A stretch of 64,000 nt of DNA from Halomonas sp. MCCC 1A13316 (GCF_014931605.1 NZ_CP053382.1:744001-808000), one strand, 5' to 3'. Shown: positions 50,906-60,662, counted from the stretch's first letter. Numbers and translations: made by a program. Notes: generated from the sequence alone by a model not told the origin.

Positions 50906-51450
50906 ATACTGCCCGTCCTCAGGTACCGTTCCTGAGTCCTGTCGTGCGCGCGCTTATGCGCGCGCACGATAGCCTGACTCAGCTCAGCTTCTGGGGTGCC
51001 ATGCTGGCCGTGTTATACCTGACGGTTGTGACCGGCTGGGGAGTGATAGGCCGCTACTTGCTGGGGTCGCCGGCTAGTTGGACCTACGACACCGCCACTG
51101 TGAGCTTCGCCCTAGTGACCTTTTTTGCCGCCCCCATGCTTACCTGGAAGATGGGACATGCCTCTATGAACGCAGTTGTTGAGGCTCTGCCGACAAGCGC
51201 CGCTCGTTGGATGCGACGCTTCACCATGCTGCTTGGTGCATCCGCCTGTGTCCTTGTTGCCTGGTACGCCGGCAACGAGACCCTTCGCCTGTATAACCGC
51301 GGCGTGATGATGATCGCTGTTACGCCGATTCCAAAGTGGTGGGTCATGGCGGCCTTGACCTATGGAGTGGCTAGTATGGCCCTGTACTTCTTCCGGCACC
51401 TCTTCGACAGCTCCTTGACTGCCGAAGCTACGCATAGTGAGAACAGCTGA
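50902..51450 (+). CDS. TRAP transporter small permease (DctQ)
   Basis: The 182-residue protein has four hydrophobic segments and the family pattern GVIGRYLLGSPASWTYDTATVSF with VTPIPKWWVMAALTYG. It is coupled at both ends: ATGA overlap with the binding-protein gene and TGATG overlap with the large permease. Confidence 0.9.
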   Translation: MNTARPQVPFLSPVVRALMRAHDSLTQLSFWGAMLAVLYLTVVTGWGVIGRYLLGSPASWTYDTATVSFALVTFFAAPMLTWKMGHASMNAVVEALPTSAARWMRRFTMLLGASACVLVAWYAGNETLRLYNRGVMMIAVTPIPKWWVMAALTYGVASMALYFFRHLFDSSLTAEATHSENS

Positions 51451-52754
51451 TGGAATGGTATGTTCTTATTTCGGCAGTGTTTTTTCTGCTTCTCGCGTTG
51501 TTCGCAACCGGATTGCCGATCTTCCTGTCGTTTTTAACTCTGAATATCTTGGGTATCTACCTGCTCAGGGGCAGCTTCGACGGCGTGACACTGGTAGTGA
51601 GTTCCATGCTCAATACTGGCACCAGCATGTCTTTGGCCGCTATCCCTCTATTCATCTTTCTCGGCGAAATTCTGTTCCGCTCAAGTGCGGTGCATATCCT
51701 TTTCAACGCCGTTGATGGCCTCATTGGAAATATACGCGCACGGTTATATGCGGTTAGCATCTTACTGTCGGCGGTATTCGGAGCACTCTCCGGTTCAGCC
51801 ATGGCGGTCGCGGCCATGATGGGCGCCTCCCTTTTACCGGAAATGCGCAAGCGCGGTTATGACCGCAATCTCTCCATAGGCGCTATCCTTGCAGGGTCTA
51901 GCTTAGCTCCTATCATCCCACCCAGCGTGATGGCCGTAGTCCTTGGCATTCTTTCTGGGGTGTCCATATCCGGCCTTCTTGTTGCAGGCATTCTTCCTGG
52001 TCTGTTGCTCGCTTTAGCCTTTTTCGTCTACGTGGTGATCCGGGGTTGGCTGAACCCTTCACTAGCTCCGGTAAGCCAGCAAACTTCGTTGCCAGGGCGG
52101 GAGCGGGTAACGCTTTTTCTACGTGCTCTTCCTTTCCTGCTGATAATAGTCACTATTCTGGGACTGATCCTGGCAGGTGTTGCTACGCCCACGGAGTCGG
52201 CAGCCATGGGCTGTATCGTTGCAATGGTCATATGCTCGGTATTCGCTAAGCTAGACTTAAAAGCTCTGTTCGAGGCCGTGCGCGCCACTGCATGGATAAC
52301 AGGAATGATCATGGTAATCATGGTCAGCTCCGTATCTTTCAGTCAGGTTTTGAACATGAGCGGTGTGACCTTCGAACTCGTCGCGTGGGTCACTGAGCTA
52401 GATATTTCACTAGTGCTAATGTTCATCGCCTTGATGGCATTACCCTTCGTACTCTGTATGTTTATCGACCAGATCGCGCTCATGATCCTGCTAGTGCCTC
52501 TGTACCAGCCTATTGTCGATGCTTTGGGATTCGACCCTATGTGGTTCTGGGCGATCTTTCTTATCAATATGTCGATAGGCGGCATTACTCCACCGTTTGG
52601 TTATACCTTATTCGCCTTGCAGGGCGTGGCAAGCGATGTGCCTATCCAGGCCGTCTACCGCTCGGTGTTGCCCTTCATTGCAATCTTCGGCTTTGTCGTT
52701 GTGATACTGGCCCTGTTTCCTCAGATCATTCTGTTCCTACCTTCGCTCCTGTAG
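51450..52754 (+). CDS. TRAP transporter large permease (DctM)
   Basis: The 434-residue membrane protein shows DctM segments FGALSGSAMAVAAMMGASLLP, ILAGSSLAPIIPPSVMAVVLG, FIDQIALMILLVPLYQPIV and MSIGGITPPFGYTLFALQG. It completes the second TRAP system of the window; the sequence differs markedly from the one at 23.7 kb, so the two are not a recent duplication. Confidence 0.92.
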   Translation: MEWYVLISAVFFLLLALFATGLPIFLSFLTLNILGIYLLRGSFDGVTLVVSSMLNTGTSMSLAAIPLFIFLGEILFRSSAVHILFNAVDGLIGNIRARLYAVSILLSAVFGALSGSAMAVAAMMGASLLPEMRKRGYDRNLSIGAILAGSSLAPIIPPSVMAVVLGILSGVSISGLLVAGILPGLLLALAFFVYVVIRGWLNPSLAPVSQQTSLPGRERVTLFLRALPFLLIIVTILGLILAGVATPTESAAMGCIVAMVICSVFAKLDLKALFEAVRATAWITGMIMVIMVSSVSFSQVLNMSGVTFELVAWVTELDISLVLMFIALMALPFVLCMFIDQIALMILLVPLYQPIVDALGFDPMWFWAIFLINMSIGGITPPFGYTLFALQGVASDVPIQAVYRSVLPFIAIFGFVVVILALFPQIILFLPSLL

Positions 52755-52774
52755 CAGCCAAAGGAAAACTCACT

Positions 52775-53545
52775 ATGGATCTTGGAATTTCCGGACGGAC
52801 CGCACTCGTTCTAGGTGGCACACAAGGCCTGGGGCTGAGCTGTGCTCAAGCTCTGGCCGCCGTTGGCGTCAAGGTGGTCATTAATGGCCGCGATCCGGAG
52901 CGTGCCGCTAAGACCGCGGAGAGTTTCGGCGCCACAGCGGTAGTTGGAGATGTATCCCGGCCCGAAGAGCGTCGCCGCATCGTCGAAGAGGCTAGCGCCA
53001 TTGGTCCGATCAGCATTCTGGTCACCAACGCCGGAGGCCCACCTCCCGGGCCAGTAGAAAATCATAATCATGAGGCTTGGCTTAAGGCCCTTGAGACCAA
53101 CATGCTTGCCGCCCTGGATTTTGCCGTTCAGTGTCTGCCAGTGATGAAAGAGGAAGGCTTTGGCCGCATCGTCAACATCACCTCATTCACCGTACGCGAA
53201 CCTTATCCCAACATGGGCCTTGCCACTGGCGTGCGCGCTGGCCTGACTGGCGCCATGGCTAGCCTTTCCAGGGAAGTCGCTGAAACAGGTGTCACCGTCA
53301 ATAACCTACTCCCTGGGCTGATGGATACCGGTGCGCTGCATCGCGTTTACTCCGCTCAGGCAGCCAGAGAGGGCATCAGCGAGGAAGCCGCCAAGGCGCG
53401 CATGGCTGAGTCGGTGCCAATGCGCCGACTAGGCCTTCCTGATGATTTTGGGCAGGTCTGTGCATTCCTCTGCTCACGTTATACCGCCTATATGACCGGC
53501 CAGAACATTACCGTGGACGGCGGCCTGTCCCGCTCGTTGCTTTAA
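52775..53545 (+). CDS. SDR-family oxidoreductase without the canonical YxxxK
   Basis: The 256-residue protein has a nucleotide-binding motif (VLGGTQGLGLSCAQAL), LVTNAGGPPPGPV and the C-terminal TGQNITVDGGLSRSL of FabG-like dehydrogenases. The catalytic Ser is present (NITSFTVREPYPN) but the expected Tyr 13 residues later is Ala and the Lys is Arg (LATGVRAGLTGAM). This matches a known odd BKR-like SDR subgroup with an imperfect catalytic tetrad. It sits between transporter and beta-oxidation genes, so a CoA-ester or free-acid redox step is plausible but unproven. Confidence 0.85.
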   Translation: MDLGISGRTALVLGGTQGLGLSCAQALAAVGVKVVINGRDPERAAKTAESFGATAVVGDVSRPEERRRIVEEASAIGPISILVTNAGGPPPGPVENHNHEAWLKALETNMLAALDFAVQCLPVMKEEGFGRIVNITSFTVREPYPNMGLATGVRAGLTGAMASLSREVAETGVTVNNLLPGLMDTGALHRVYSAQAAREGISEEAAKARMAESVPMRRLGLPDDFGQVCAFLCSRYTAYMTGQNITVDGGLSRSLL

Positions 53546-53571
53546 CGTACCTCTAATCCGCAGGAGCAAGC

Positions 53572-55068
53572 ATGAAAGCGATGGATTCCTCCGAGCTTAC
53601 CCTCGGCGTGGTCGGCGCCGGCGCTATGGGCAGCGGCATTGCCCAAGTAGCAGCAGTAGCCGGCATCCGCGTATGGGTTCACGATGCCCGTGAGGGTGCC
53701 GCTGCCGAGGCCTGTGAAAAAATTCGCGATCGCTTCGCAAAGCGCGTCGCCAGCGACAAGATGAGTGCTGCGGATGCTGAGGCAGCCGGTGCTTGCCTGT
53801 CGCCAGCCTCTAGCTTGAGCGACCTGGCTGACTGCGACGTAGTGATCGAGGCCATCGTCGAGAAACTGGAGGTGAAGACCGCCCTGTTCTCCGAGCTGGA
53901 GGAGCTACTGGGTGAGGACGCTATCCTCGCATCGAATACTTCCTCGCTCCCCATTGGCGCGATCAGCGCCGGGCTCAAGTGCAAAGAGCGAGTGGCTGGG
54001 ATGCACTTCTTCAATCCTGTCCCGGTGATGAAGCTGGTGGAAGTGATCCGCGCCCCCGATACCTCGGAGGCGGTGATGGAGGCCCTAATCGAGCTAGGCC
54101 AACGCCTCGGCCGTACGCCGGTGGTGGTCAAAGATACGCCTGGCTTCCTAGTTAATTTCGGTGGCCGCGCCTACACCACTGAGGGCCTCGCTTTGGTACA
54201 CGAGGGTGTGGCAACACCGGCTCAAGTGGATGCCATCATGCGCGATGGCTTCGGTTTTCGCATGGGCCCCTTCGAGCTGATGGATCTCACGGGGGTTGAT
54301 GTGAACTTCCCTGTTACCCAATTTGTCCACGAAAGCTTCTTCAATGACCCGCGACTGCGCTCTACGCCGCTGCACCGCTACATGCTGGACACCGGTCAGT
54401 TGGGCCGTAAGACAGGCCGCGGCTTCTATGACCACAGAAAAGGTGTGCTCCCCCCTTTGCCCGACTCCGAGGCCAGCGCCGAACCAGCCACGGAGGTGTT
54501 TGTACACGGAGAAGCACCCAAGCTCACTGCCCTAGTCGAGGCCTGTGGCGCTTCTGTGCTAAAGAGCGACGATGGCCGGGCACCAGTGCTAGCTGCCCCA
54601 GTCGGCGAGGACGCTTCAGCCTACGCAGCTCGCCATGGGCTTGATCACCGTCGTTTGGTTTGCGTGGACACGGTGACCAACTGCGAGAAACGGGTGACAC
54701 TGATGGCTGCCCCCGGCAACGATGCTGAGTTGGTGATGTCCGTTGTAGCGCGATTTGCTCAGGGCAGGCGAGTGAGCCTAATCGGCGATTCTCCAGGTTT
54801 CGTTGGCCAGCGTATCGCTGCTATGGTGGCTAATCTTGGCTGCGAGATGGCGCAGATGGGGCTTGCTAAAGTTGAAGATATTGACTTAGCACTGCGGTTA
54901 GGACTGAACTATCCTCTTGGACCCTTGGAGCTAGCCGATCACTTGGAGCCGGGAGTGATTTTCCGTATCTTGGAGCAGACTCAACTTCTCAGCGGCGATG
55001 ATCGCTATCGCCCTAGTCAGTGGCTGCGGCGGCGCGCACAGCTGGGATTGCCTGCGCGCACGACCTAA
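53572..55068 (+). CDS. 3-hydroxyacyl-CoA dehydrogenase, PaaH type
   Basis: The 498-residue enzyme has the NAD-binding domain (GVVGAGAMGSGIAQVAAVAG), SNTSSLPIGAIS, the catalytic His region (VAGMHFFNPVPVMKLVEVI) and KDTPGFLVNFGG, followed by two 3HCDH C-terminal domains, the second from ~residue 400 (IGDSPGFVGQRIAAMVANLGCEMA). The doubled C-terminal domain is typical of PaaH/PaaC, which oxidises 3-hydroxyadipyl-CoA to 3-oxoadipyl-CoA. aggag precedes the ATG. Confidence 0.88.
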   Translation: MKAMDSSELTLGVVGAGAMGSGIAQVAAVAGIRVWVHDAREGAAAEACEKIRDRFAKRVASDKMSAADAEAAGACLSPASSLSDLADCDVVIEAIVEKLEVKTALFSELEELLGEDAILASNTSSLPIGAISAGLKCKERVAGMHFFNPVPVMKLVEVIRAPDTSEAVMEALIELGQRLGRTPVVVKDTPGFLVNFGGRAYTTEGLALVHEGVATPAQVDAIMRDGFGFRMGPFELMDLTGVDVNFPVTQFVHESFFNDPRLRSTPLHRYMLDTGQLGRKTGRGFYDHRKGVLPPLPDSEASAEPATEVFVHGEAPKLTALVEACGASVLKSDDGRAPVLAAPVGEDASAYAARHGLDHRRLVCVDTVTNCEKRVTLMAAPGNDAELVMSVVARFAQGRRVSLIGDSPGFVGQRIAAMVANLGCEMAQMGLAKVEDIDLALRLGLNYPLGPLELADHLEPGVIFRILEQTQLLSGDDRYRPSQWLRRRAQLGLPARTT

Positions 55069-55082
55069 GAGTCCCTATGACC

Positions 55083-55850
55083 TCAGCCCGGCTGCGAGTC
55101 GTAGCTAGGGCTGATTGCCGCCGCCGCCTCCTGCAGCGCATCTGTAAGGGTGCTGCGCATCGACTCCTCGCCCACGCTTCCGGTAGCAACAGGAATAGTT
55201 AGCGCAGCCAGTTCACCCTGAATCTGCAATGCGACGGCGACCCCTCCGATCCCCTTCTGCCAAGTATTCCGCACCACCGCAACGTCCGTCGCCTCACATT
55301 CTTCTAGAGCGCTATTGAAGACGGTAGGATCCTCGCCACGTCGGGCTATATCGGCTCGTATGCGTGTTGCGACGGACCGCTTCTCCTTCTCGGGCAGAGA
55401 TGCAACCATAGCGATTCCTGATGCAGAGACCGCGAGTCGCAAGCGACCACCGGTTGCCAGACGCACCGCAACTAAATTCACCCCCTGTACCACTTCCATG
55501 AAGGTGGAGTAGAGGCCATCGCGAACGGCCAGAGTCACAGTCTCCCCTGTCTGCTCACTAATGCTCTTCAGGTAAGGGCGTGCACGGTCAAGTAGTGACA
55601 TTCCTGCGAGCACAGGGTAGCCGAGAATGAGGTTCTTTGGCGTCAGCTCATAGGTACGCTGTGAAGGGCTGCGGCGGATATAGCCGAGTACCGTTAGAGA
55701 ATGCGTCAGACGGCTTACAGTGGAAGGAGGTAGGTCGACTATGGTGGAAATTTCGCCATTTCCCAAGGGTTTTCGGGCGCGGGATAGGCATTCGAGTATG
55801 GCGAATCCACGCGCTAGGGCATCTACAAGCTGACGGTCTTCACGTGGCAT
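55083..55850 (-). CDS. IclR family transcriptional regulator
   Basis: The 255-residue protein has an IclR winged helix (LVDALARGFAILECLSRARKPLGNGEISTIVDLPPSTVSRLTHSL) and the IclR effector domain (LDRARPYLKSISEQTGETVTLAVRDG, GIGGVAVALQ). IclR regulators of this type often respond to aromatic or dicarboxylic acids, as PcaR-like proteins do. It lies inside the catabolic cluster, divergent from the acyl-CoA ligase, and is the obvious local regulator. Confidence 0.9.
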   Translation of the reverse strand: MPREDRQLVDALARGFAILECLSRARKPLGNGEISTIVDLPPSTVSRLTHSLTVLGYIRRSPSQRTYELTPKNLILGYPVLAGMSLLDRARPYLKSISEQTGETVTLAVRDGLYSTFMEVVQGVNLVAVRLATGGRLRLAVSASGIAMVASLPEKEKRSVATRIRADIARRGEDPTVFNSALEECEATDVAVVRNTWQKGIGGVAVALQIQGELAALTIPVATGSVGEESMRSTLTDALQEAAAAISPSYDSQPG

Positions 55851-55886
55851 CTTGGCTCTCCCAGTATTCCGGTGTGCGGAAATTGT

Positions 55887-55916
55887 TTTTGCTCACATGC
55901 TTTAAGATTAGCAAAA
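55887..55916. promoter_or_regulatory. Inverted repeat between iclR-type gene and acyl-CoA ligase
   Basis: TTTTGCT and AGCAAAA are exact complements separated by 16 bases in the 124-bp divergent gap. It is a candidate operator for the IclR protein. The same TTTTGCT word appears near 45,480, but isolated. Confidence 0.35.
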
Positions 55917-55974
55917 GTCGAGCGCCAACTGCGAGGTTCTCGGCACGCTGAAAATAATCAATGAGGATCTTGAG

Positions 55975-57504
55975 ATGCTTACCGGGGACATGCTGCGTCG
56001 CGCTGCCGAGCGCTTCCCAAACAAGCCCGCCATCCTCTGGCAAGGCACGGAACTCAAATATCGCGAGCTGGACCGTGCGGCTAATCGGTTCGCCAACACA
56101 CTGATCGATTACAGCCTTCAGAAGGGAGCGAAGGTTGGCATTTTGAGCCGCAACCGCATCGAGTACGGAACTGTTTTCTTCGGTTCGGCACGAGCTGGCA
56201 CAGTACTCGTAAATATTTCTGTGCTCTATTCGCCTGATGAGCTGACTTACGTCCTGGACCAGGCAGATGTGGAGCTGCTCTTCTACGAGGATGCGCTAGC
56301 CGAGAAAATCGACGCCGTTCGTGAGCGCCTGCCCAAGCTCAAGCAGGTAGTGCGTCTGGGCGAAGGTGGACAAGATCCGCTGTTCGAAGCCTTCATTGCC
56401 GAGGGGGCAGATGACTATCCGCAGGTGGAGATTGAAGAGGACGATCCCTTCTGCATGACGTATACCGGCGGGACTACTGGCCGTCCCAAGGGTGTACTCT
56501 GCAGCCACCGTAATCGTGCCATCACCGCCCATACGGTGATGGTGGAAGAAGCTCTCGACGAGCGCGATGTGGTTGGCATCGTTACCCCTCTGTTCCATGT
56601 CGCGGCCCTGAACATCATGTTCCAGCCGGCGGTCCTGGCCGGTGCCACTTGTACCTTCTTGAGCCAATGGAGCGTGCCCGACTTCGCCAGCATGGTGCAC
56701 GATACCAAAATGACGGCTGCGTTCATGGTACCCACTCAGGTATCGATGATCATGAAGGATCCTGACTTCGACGCTGCCCCGTACGAGAGTTGGCGCAAGC
56801 TCTCGTTCGCCGGCGCCCCAATGCCGGACTGGGTTCAGCGATCAATGCTTAAGCATCTGCCCAAGGTGGAAATGATCCAGACCTATGGCCAGTCGGAGAT
56901 GGGAGTGCTCACCGCTCTGAGGCCTTGGTACTTGCCAGAAAAGCTGGGTTCGATTGGCCGTCAGGCTTACAACGTGGACCTCGCCCTGCTTGATCCTAAC
57001 GGTGAGCCTGTTGGCCCCGGGGAGGTAGGCGAAATCGCTTCCCGTGGCGAAAACGTGATGCTCGAATACTACAAGGAGCCCGACCAGACTGCCGCCTTCT
57101 GGCGCAACGGTTGGGCTTTAACAGGCGATCTAGGTGTGATGGACGAAGACGGCTTCGTCACCTTGGTTGATCGCGCCAAGGACATGATCATCTCCGGCGG
57201 CGAGAACATCTATCCCAAAGAGATCGAGAATGTCATCTATGAGCATCCTGCCGTAGCGGAGTGTGCAGTGTTTGGCATCCCCGACGACAAGTGGGGTGAA
57301 GTTCCGGCAGCCTATGTCTTGGTCAAACCTGGTGTCGAAGTCAAGGAGGAGGAGCTGGTCGAACTATGCGCCGATCGTCTCGCTCGCTTCAAGCGTCCGC
57401 GGTTGGTGAAATTCGTCGACAGTTTCCCTAAAACCCCCATCGGTAAGATACAGAAGAACGTCTTACGCGAGAACTACTGGAAAGATCGGGAGAAAAAGAT
57501 ATGA
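55975..57504 (+). CDS. Acyl-CoA synthetase (AMP-forming)
   Basis: The 509-residue ANL-superfamily ligase has the P-loop [24 protein letters not shown], the hinge [40 protein letters not shown] and catalytic Lys in TPIGKIQKN. It would activate the imported carboxylate to its CoA thioester using ATP. Medium/long-chain and aromatic ligases look alike, so the substrate is open. The stop overlaps the next crotonase start by 4 bp. Confidence 0.9.
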   Translation: MLTGDMLRRAAERFPNKPAILWQGTELKYRELDRAANRFANTLIDYSLQKGAKVGILSRNRIEYGTVFFGSARAGTVLVNISVLYSPDELTYVLDQADVELLFYEDALAEKIDAVRERLPKLKQVVRLGEGGQDPLFEAFIAEGADDYPQVEIEEDDPFCMTYTGGTTGRPKGVLCSHRNRAITAHTVMVEEALDERDVVGIVTPLFHVAALNIMFQPAVLAGATCTFLSQWSVPDFASMVHDTKMTAAFMVPTQVSMIMKDPDFDAAPYESWRKLSFAGAPMPDWVQRSMLKHLPKVEMIQTYGQSEMGVLTALRPWYLPEKLGSIGRQAYNVDLALLDPNGEPVGPGEVGEIASRGENVMLEYYKEPDQTAAFWRNGWALTGDLGVMDEDGFVTLVDRAKDMIISGGENIYPKEIENVIYEHPAVAECAVFGIPDDKWGEVPAAYVLVKPGVEVKEEELVELCADRLARFKRPRLVKFVDSFPKTPIGKIQKNVLRENYWKDREKKI

Positions 57505-58310
57505 GCGAGCGCTACTCAGACTATCAACGCCTGAAGTTCGATCGTCCGGCGGAGCGAGTCCTGCGGATCACCATGGACAATCCAGGCAGGCTGAACTCTG
57601 CCGATAGCATCATGCATGGAGAGTTGGTGCGCGTCTGGCGCGACATCGACGCTGATCCGGACATCAGCGCAGTGATCATACGCGGCGCCGGTGAGGCATT
57701 CTCATCAGGCGGTGACCTAGATCTGGTCGAGGAGATGAGTAGGGACTTCGGTACCTTGACCCGGGTCTGGAAGGAGGCTCGCGACCTCGTTTACAACATA
57801 GTCAACTGTTCAAAGCCAGTGGTGTCGGCGATGGACGGCCCGGCCGTAGGCGCCGGCCTGGTAGCTGGGCTGCTGGCTGACGTTTCCATCGCCTCGCGCA
57901 ATGCTCGCATTATCGATGGCCACACCCGCCTAGGCGTTGCTGCCGGCGATCACGCCGCTATCGTTTGGCCGTTGTTGTGCGGCCTAGCTAAGGCTAAGTA
58001 TTACCTGATGATGTGCGAGCCGGTGAGTGGTGAAGAGGCCGAGCGTATCGGACTGATCTCGCTGGTCACCGAGCAGGAGGATCTGCACGACAGGGCCCTG
58101 GAGGTGGCGAAAAAGCTCGCATCCGGCTCGCCCACGGCAATCCGCTGGACCAAATACGCACTCAACAACTGGCTGCGTATGGCAGGCCCGACCTTCGATA
58201 CCTCGCTGGCTCTGGAGTTCATGGGCTTCAATGGCCCCGACGTCCAGGAGGGGCTGAAGTCACTGCGTGAGAAACGCAAGCCTGACTTCGACAAGGACTG
58301 CCCACTATAG
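57501..58310 (+). CDS. Enoyl-CoA hydratase/isomerase family protein, atypical active site
   Basis: The 269-residue crotonase has both oxyanion-hole regions ([16 protein letters not shown] and [21 protein letters not shown]), but where ordinary hydratases have a catalytic Glu in PE-x-GL it reads [19 protein letters not shown]. It may be an isomerase, lyase or hydrolase of the crotonase fold rather than a simple hydratase. It is coupled to the acyl-CoA ligase (4-bp overlap) and 8 bp before the thiolase. Confidence 0.83.
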   Translation: MSERYSDYQRLKFDRPAERVLRITMDNPGRLNSADSIMHGELVRVWRDIDADPDISAVIIRGAGEAFSSGGDLDLVEEMSRDFGTLTRVWKEARDLVYNIVNCSKPVVSAMDGPAVGAGLVAGLLADVSIASRNARIIDGHTRLGVAAGDHAAIVWPLLCGLAKAKYYLMMCEPVSGEEAERIGLISLVTEQEDLHDRALEVAKKLASGSPTAIRWTKYALNNWLRMAGPTFDTSLALEFMGFNGPDVQEGLKSLREKRKPDFDKDCPL

Positions 58311-58318
58311 GAGGGGTT

Positions 58319-59524
58319 ATGAGAGACGCCTATATCTGCGCCGGCACGCGCACTCCCATCGGTCGATACGGCGGCGCCCTGGCGACGGTTCGCCCAGACG
58401 ACATGGCCGGCCAGGTGCTACGGGCCCTGATGGAGCAGGTACCAAGCCTGCCAGCAGAGGCGGTGGAAGACGTTATTCTCGGCTGCGCCAATCAGGCTGG
58501 CGAGGACAACCGTAACGTAGCCCGTATGGCGGTGCTGCTCGGAGGTCTTCCCGACACAGTCCCTGGCACTACCGTGAACCGTCTTTGCGGGTCGGGAATG
58601 GATGCGGTCGGCATGGCCGCCCGCACCATCTGTACCGGCGAGGCCGAAGTAATCGTGGCCGGCGGTGTAGAGTCCATGACTCGCGCCCCCTTTGTGATGG
58701 GCAAGGCTGACACCGCTTATTCCCGCCAGGCAGAGATTTTCGACACCACCATAGGCTGGCGTTTCGTCAACCCATTGATTAAGGCCCCGTACGGCATCGA
58801 TTCTATGCCGGAGACGGCAGAAAACGTTGCCGCCGAGTTCTGCATTAGCCGCGAAGATCAGGACGCCTTCGCTCTGCGCAGCCAGCAACGGGCTGCCGTC
58901 GCCCAACGTAGCGGCCGGTTAGGACGAGAAATTACCCCGGTAGAGATCTCGCAGCGCAAGGGAGATCCGGTGCAGGTTAGCGTAGATGAGCATCCGCGCG
59001 AGACTACCTTGGAGAAGCTCGCCAGTCTGGCGACGCCGTTCCGCGCCGACGGCTCGGTGACAGCCGGCAACGCTTCAGGGGTCAACGACGGCGCTGCGGC
59101 ACTGCTGATTGCCTCGCCCGAGGCGGTAGAACGCTATGGCTTGCAGCCATTAGCGCGGGTACGTGGGATGGCGACTGCCGGCGTACCACCGCGCCTCATG
59201 GGTATCGGCCCGGCACCAGCCAGCCGGAAGCTGCTCGATCGCCTGGGCCTAGGGATCGGTGATATCGATCTGGTGGAGTTAAACGAAGCCTTTGCCGCAC
59301 AAACTTTGGCAGTGCTGCGTGAGCTAGGGCTTCCGGATGATGCGGAACATGTAAATCCCAACGGCGGGGGCATCGCCCTGGGCCACCCGCTGGGCATGTC
59401 TGGCGCCCGGCTAGTCCTGACCGCGGCCTTAGAACTGCAGGAGCGGTCTCTGGATAAGGCGCTGTGCACCATGTGCATTGGCGTCGGTCAGGGTATCGCC
59501 ATGGTCATCGAGAGAGCGAGGTAA
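58319..59524 (+). CDS. 3-oxoadipyl-CoA/3-oxo-5,6-dehydrosuberyl-CoA-type thiolase (PaaJ/PcaF-like)
   Basis: The 401-residue thiolase has the nucleophilic Cys in [12 protein letters not shown], His in [15 protein letters not shown] and the second Cys in [10 protein letters not shown]. The wording [50 protein letters not shown] and [14 protein letters not shown] is that of PcaF/PaaJ rather than a short-chain acetoacetyl-CoA thiolase. It would split 3-oxoadipyl-CoA into succinyl-CoA and acetyl-CoA, which points to a C6 dicarboxyl-CoA intermediate in this pathway. Confidence 0.9.
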   Translation: MRDAYICAGTRTPIGRYGGALATVRPDDMAGQVLRALMEQVPSLPAEAVEDVILGCANQAGEDNRNVARMAVLLGGLPDTVPGTTVNRLCGSGMDAVGMAARTICTGEAEVIVAGGVESMTRAPFVMGKADTAYSRQAEIFDTTIGWRFVNPLIKAPYGIDSMPETAENVAAEFCISREDQDAFALRSQQRAAVAQRSGRLGREITPVEISQRKGDPVQVSVDEHPRETTLEKLASLATPFRADGSVTAGNASGVNDGAAALLIASPEAVERYGLQPLARVRGMATAGVPPRLMGIGPAPASRKLLDRLGLGIGDIDLVELNEAFAAQTLAVLRELGLPDDAEHVNPNGGGIALGHPLGMSGARLVLTAALELQERSLDKALCTMCIGVGQGIAMVIERAR

Positions 59525-59526
59525 CT

Positions 59527-60309
59527 ATGAGCGAATCACCCAAGCAGGTCCTACTGGAGCGTGTTAGTCCCGCTATTGCCATTGTCCGCCTCAACCGGCC
59601 AGAAGTCCGTAACGCTCTCAATCTTACCGTGCGTCAGCAGCTAGCCGAGATCTTTCGTAGTCTGGTCGAAGATCGGGAGCTGCGATGCGTCATCCTCACC
59701 GGCAACGAGGAGAGCTTCGCCGCCGGAGCCGACATCAAGGATATGTCGCAAATCGACGCGGTAGAGTTTTATCACCGCCACACCGAGCGACTCTGGGGCG
59801 CTGTGGGGGAATGTCCAGTGCCGGTAATTGCCGCGGTCAATGGCTTTGCCCTCGGCGGGGGGATGGAGCTGGCCATGCTCGCCGATATCATCATCGCCGG
59901 ACGCGGCGCTCGTTTTGGTCAGCCGGAGGCCAAGGTCGGCATCATGCCAGGAGCTGGTGGCACCCAGCGTCTGGTGCGGGCAGTTGGTAAGTTCCGCGCT
60001 ATGCGGATGTGTTTGACCGGCGAGATCATTCGCGCCAAGGAGGCCTACGAAATGGGCCTAATCAGCAAGCTGGTCGACGATCACGAAGTGATGAAAGAAG
60101 CTCTAGCGATGGCCGAGCAGATCGCCGAACTGCCGCCTATTGCCTTGGCGCAGATCAAGGAGGCTATCTTGTACGGGGCAGATGCCCCGCTGGGGTCCGC
60201 CTTGGCCTTAGAGCGCAAAGCCGTGCAGCTCCTTTTTGCCACCCAAGATAAAAAAGAAGGCATGGCAGCGTTTCTTGAAAAACGCAAGCCGCATTATAAG
60301 GGTACTTAA
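59527..60309 (+). CDS. Enoyl-CoA hydratase, PaaF-like
   Basis: The 260-residue crotonase has ADIKDMSQID, NGFALGGGMELAMLADIIIAG and the catalytic-Glu region FGQPEAKVGIMPGAGGTQRLVRAVG, close to PaaF (2,3-dehydroadipyl-CoA hydratase). Two Glu residues for hydration are present. It begins 2 bp after the thiolase stop and is the last gene of the rightward cluster. Confidence 0.87.
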   Translation: MSESPKQVLLERVSPAIAIVRLNRPEVRNALNLTVRQQLAEIFRSLVEDRELRCVILTGNEESFAAGADIKDMSQIDAVEFYHRHTERLWGAVGECPVPVIAAVNGFALGGGMELAMLADIIIAGRGARFGQPEAKVGIMPGAGGTQRLVRAVGKFRAMRMCLTGEIIRAKEAYEMGLISKLVDDHEVMKEALAMAEQIAELPPIALAQIKEAILYGADAPLGSALALERKAVQLLFATQDKKEGMAAFLEKRKPHYKGT

Positions 60310-60662
60310 AGAAATTCAGCTGCAGGACTCGGTGAACTGTACTAATGAAGGCTCACTATTTTGACTTGGGCTGCCTTTTGGCCTTAACCATTTCTCACAA
60401 TAGAGGGCTTCTCGCTCGACTGGCGGCACAGCTGTCGCACTGGTACGTTAGTCACCAATAAGGTGGGATATTCGATCTCTTGGTAGAACCATCCAAACTG
60501 CCCGCACACACCGGTCAATGTTGCTTATAATGTGATCAAGCATCTCGGGAAAGGGCTTCCTCAGCAAGCACGGCGCTCCCAAAGGGGGCGTCGTGCGTTA
60601 AAGTAAACGACGGTATTTTTTACAGCCTCGGTCGTAAGACAGCACCTTTCTTACCCAATCAT
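60310..60662. other. 353-bp intergenic region after the catabolic cluster
   Basis: No gene is seen. It contains the imperfect hairpin listed at 60568-60596 and A/T-rich stretches. Both neighbours end here (convergent), so it is a plausible boundary of the accessory segment. Confidence 0.4.
60568..60596 (+). terminator. Probable terminator of the catabolic cluster
   Basis: GCACGGCGCTCCC pairs with GGGGGCGTCGTGC in 11 of 13 positions around AAA. A TTTTTT run follows about 20 bases later. Confidence 0.45.

Noticed and set aside
48863..60309. Phenylacetate degradation (paa) operon
   Set aside because: PaaABCDE, PaaZ and PaaK-type ligase are absent; only the lower-pathway enzyme types are present.
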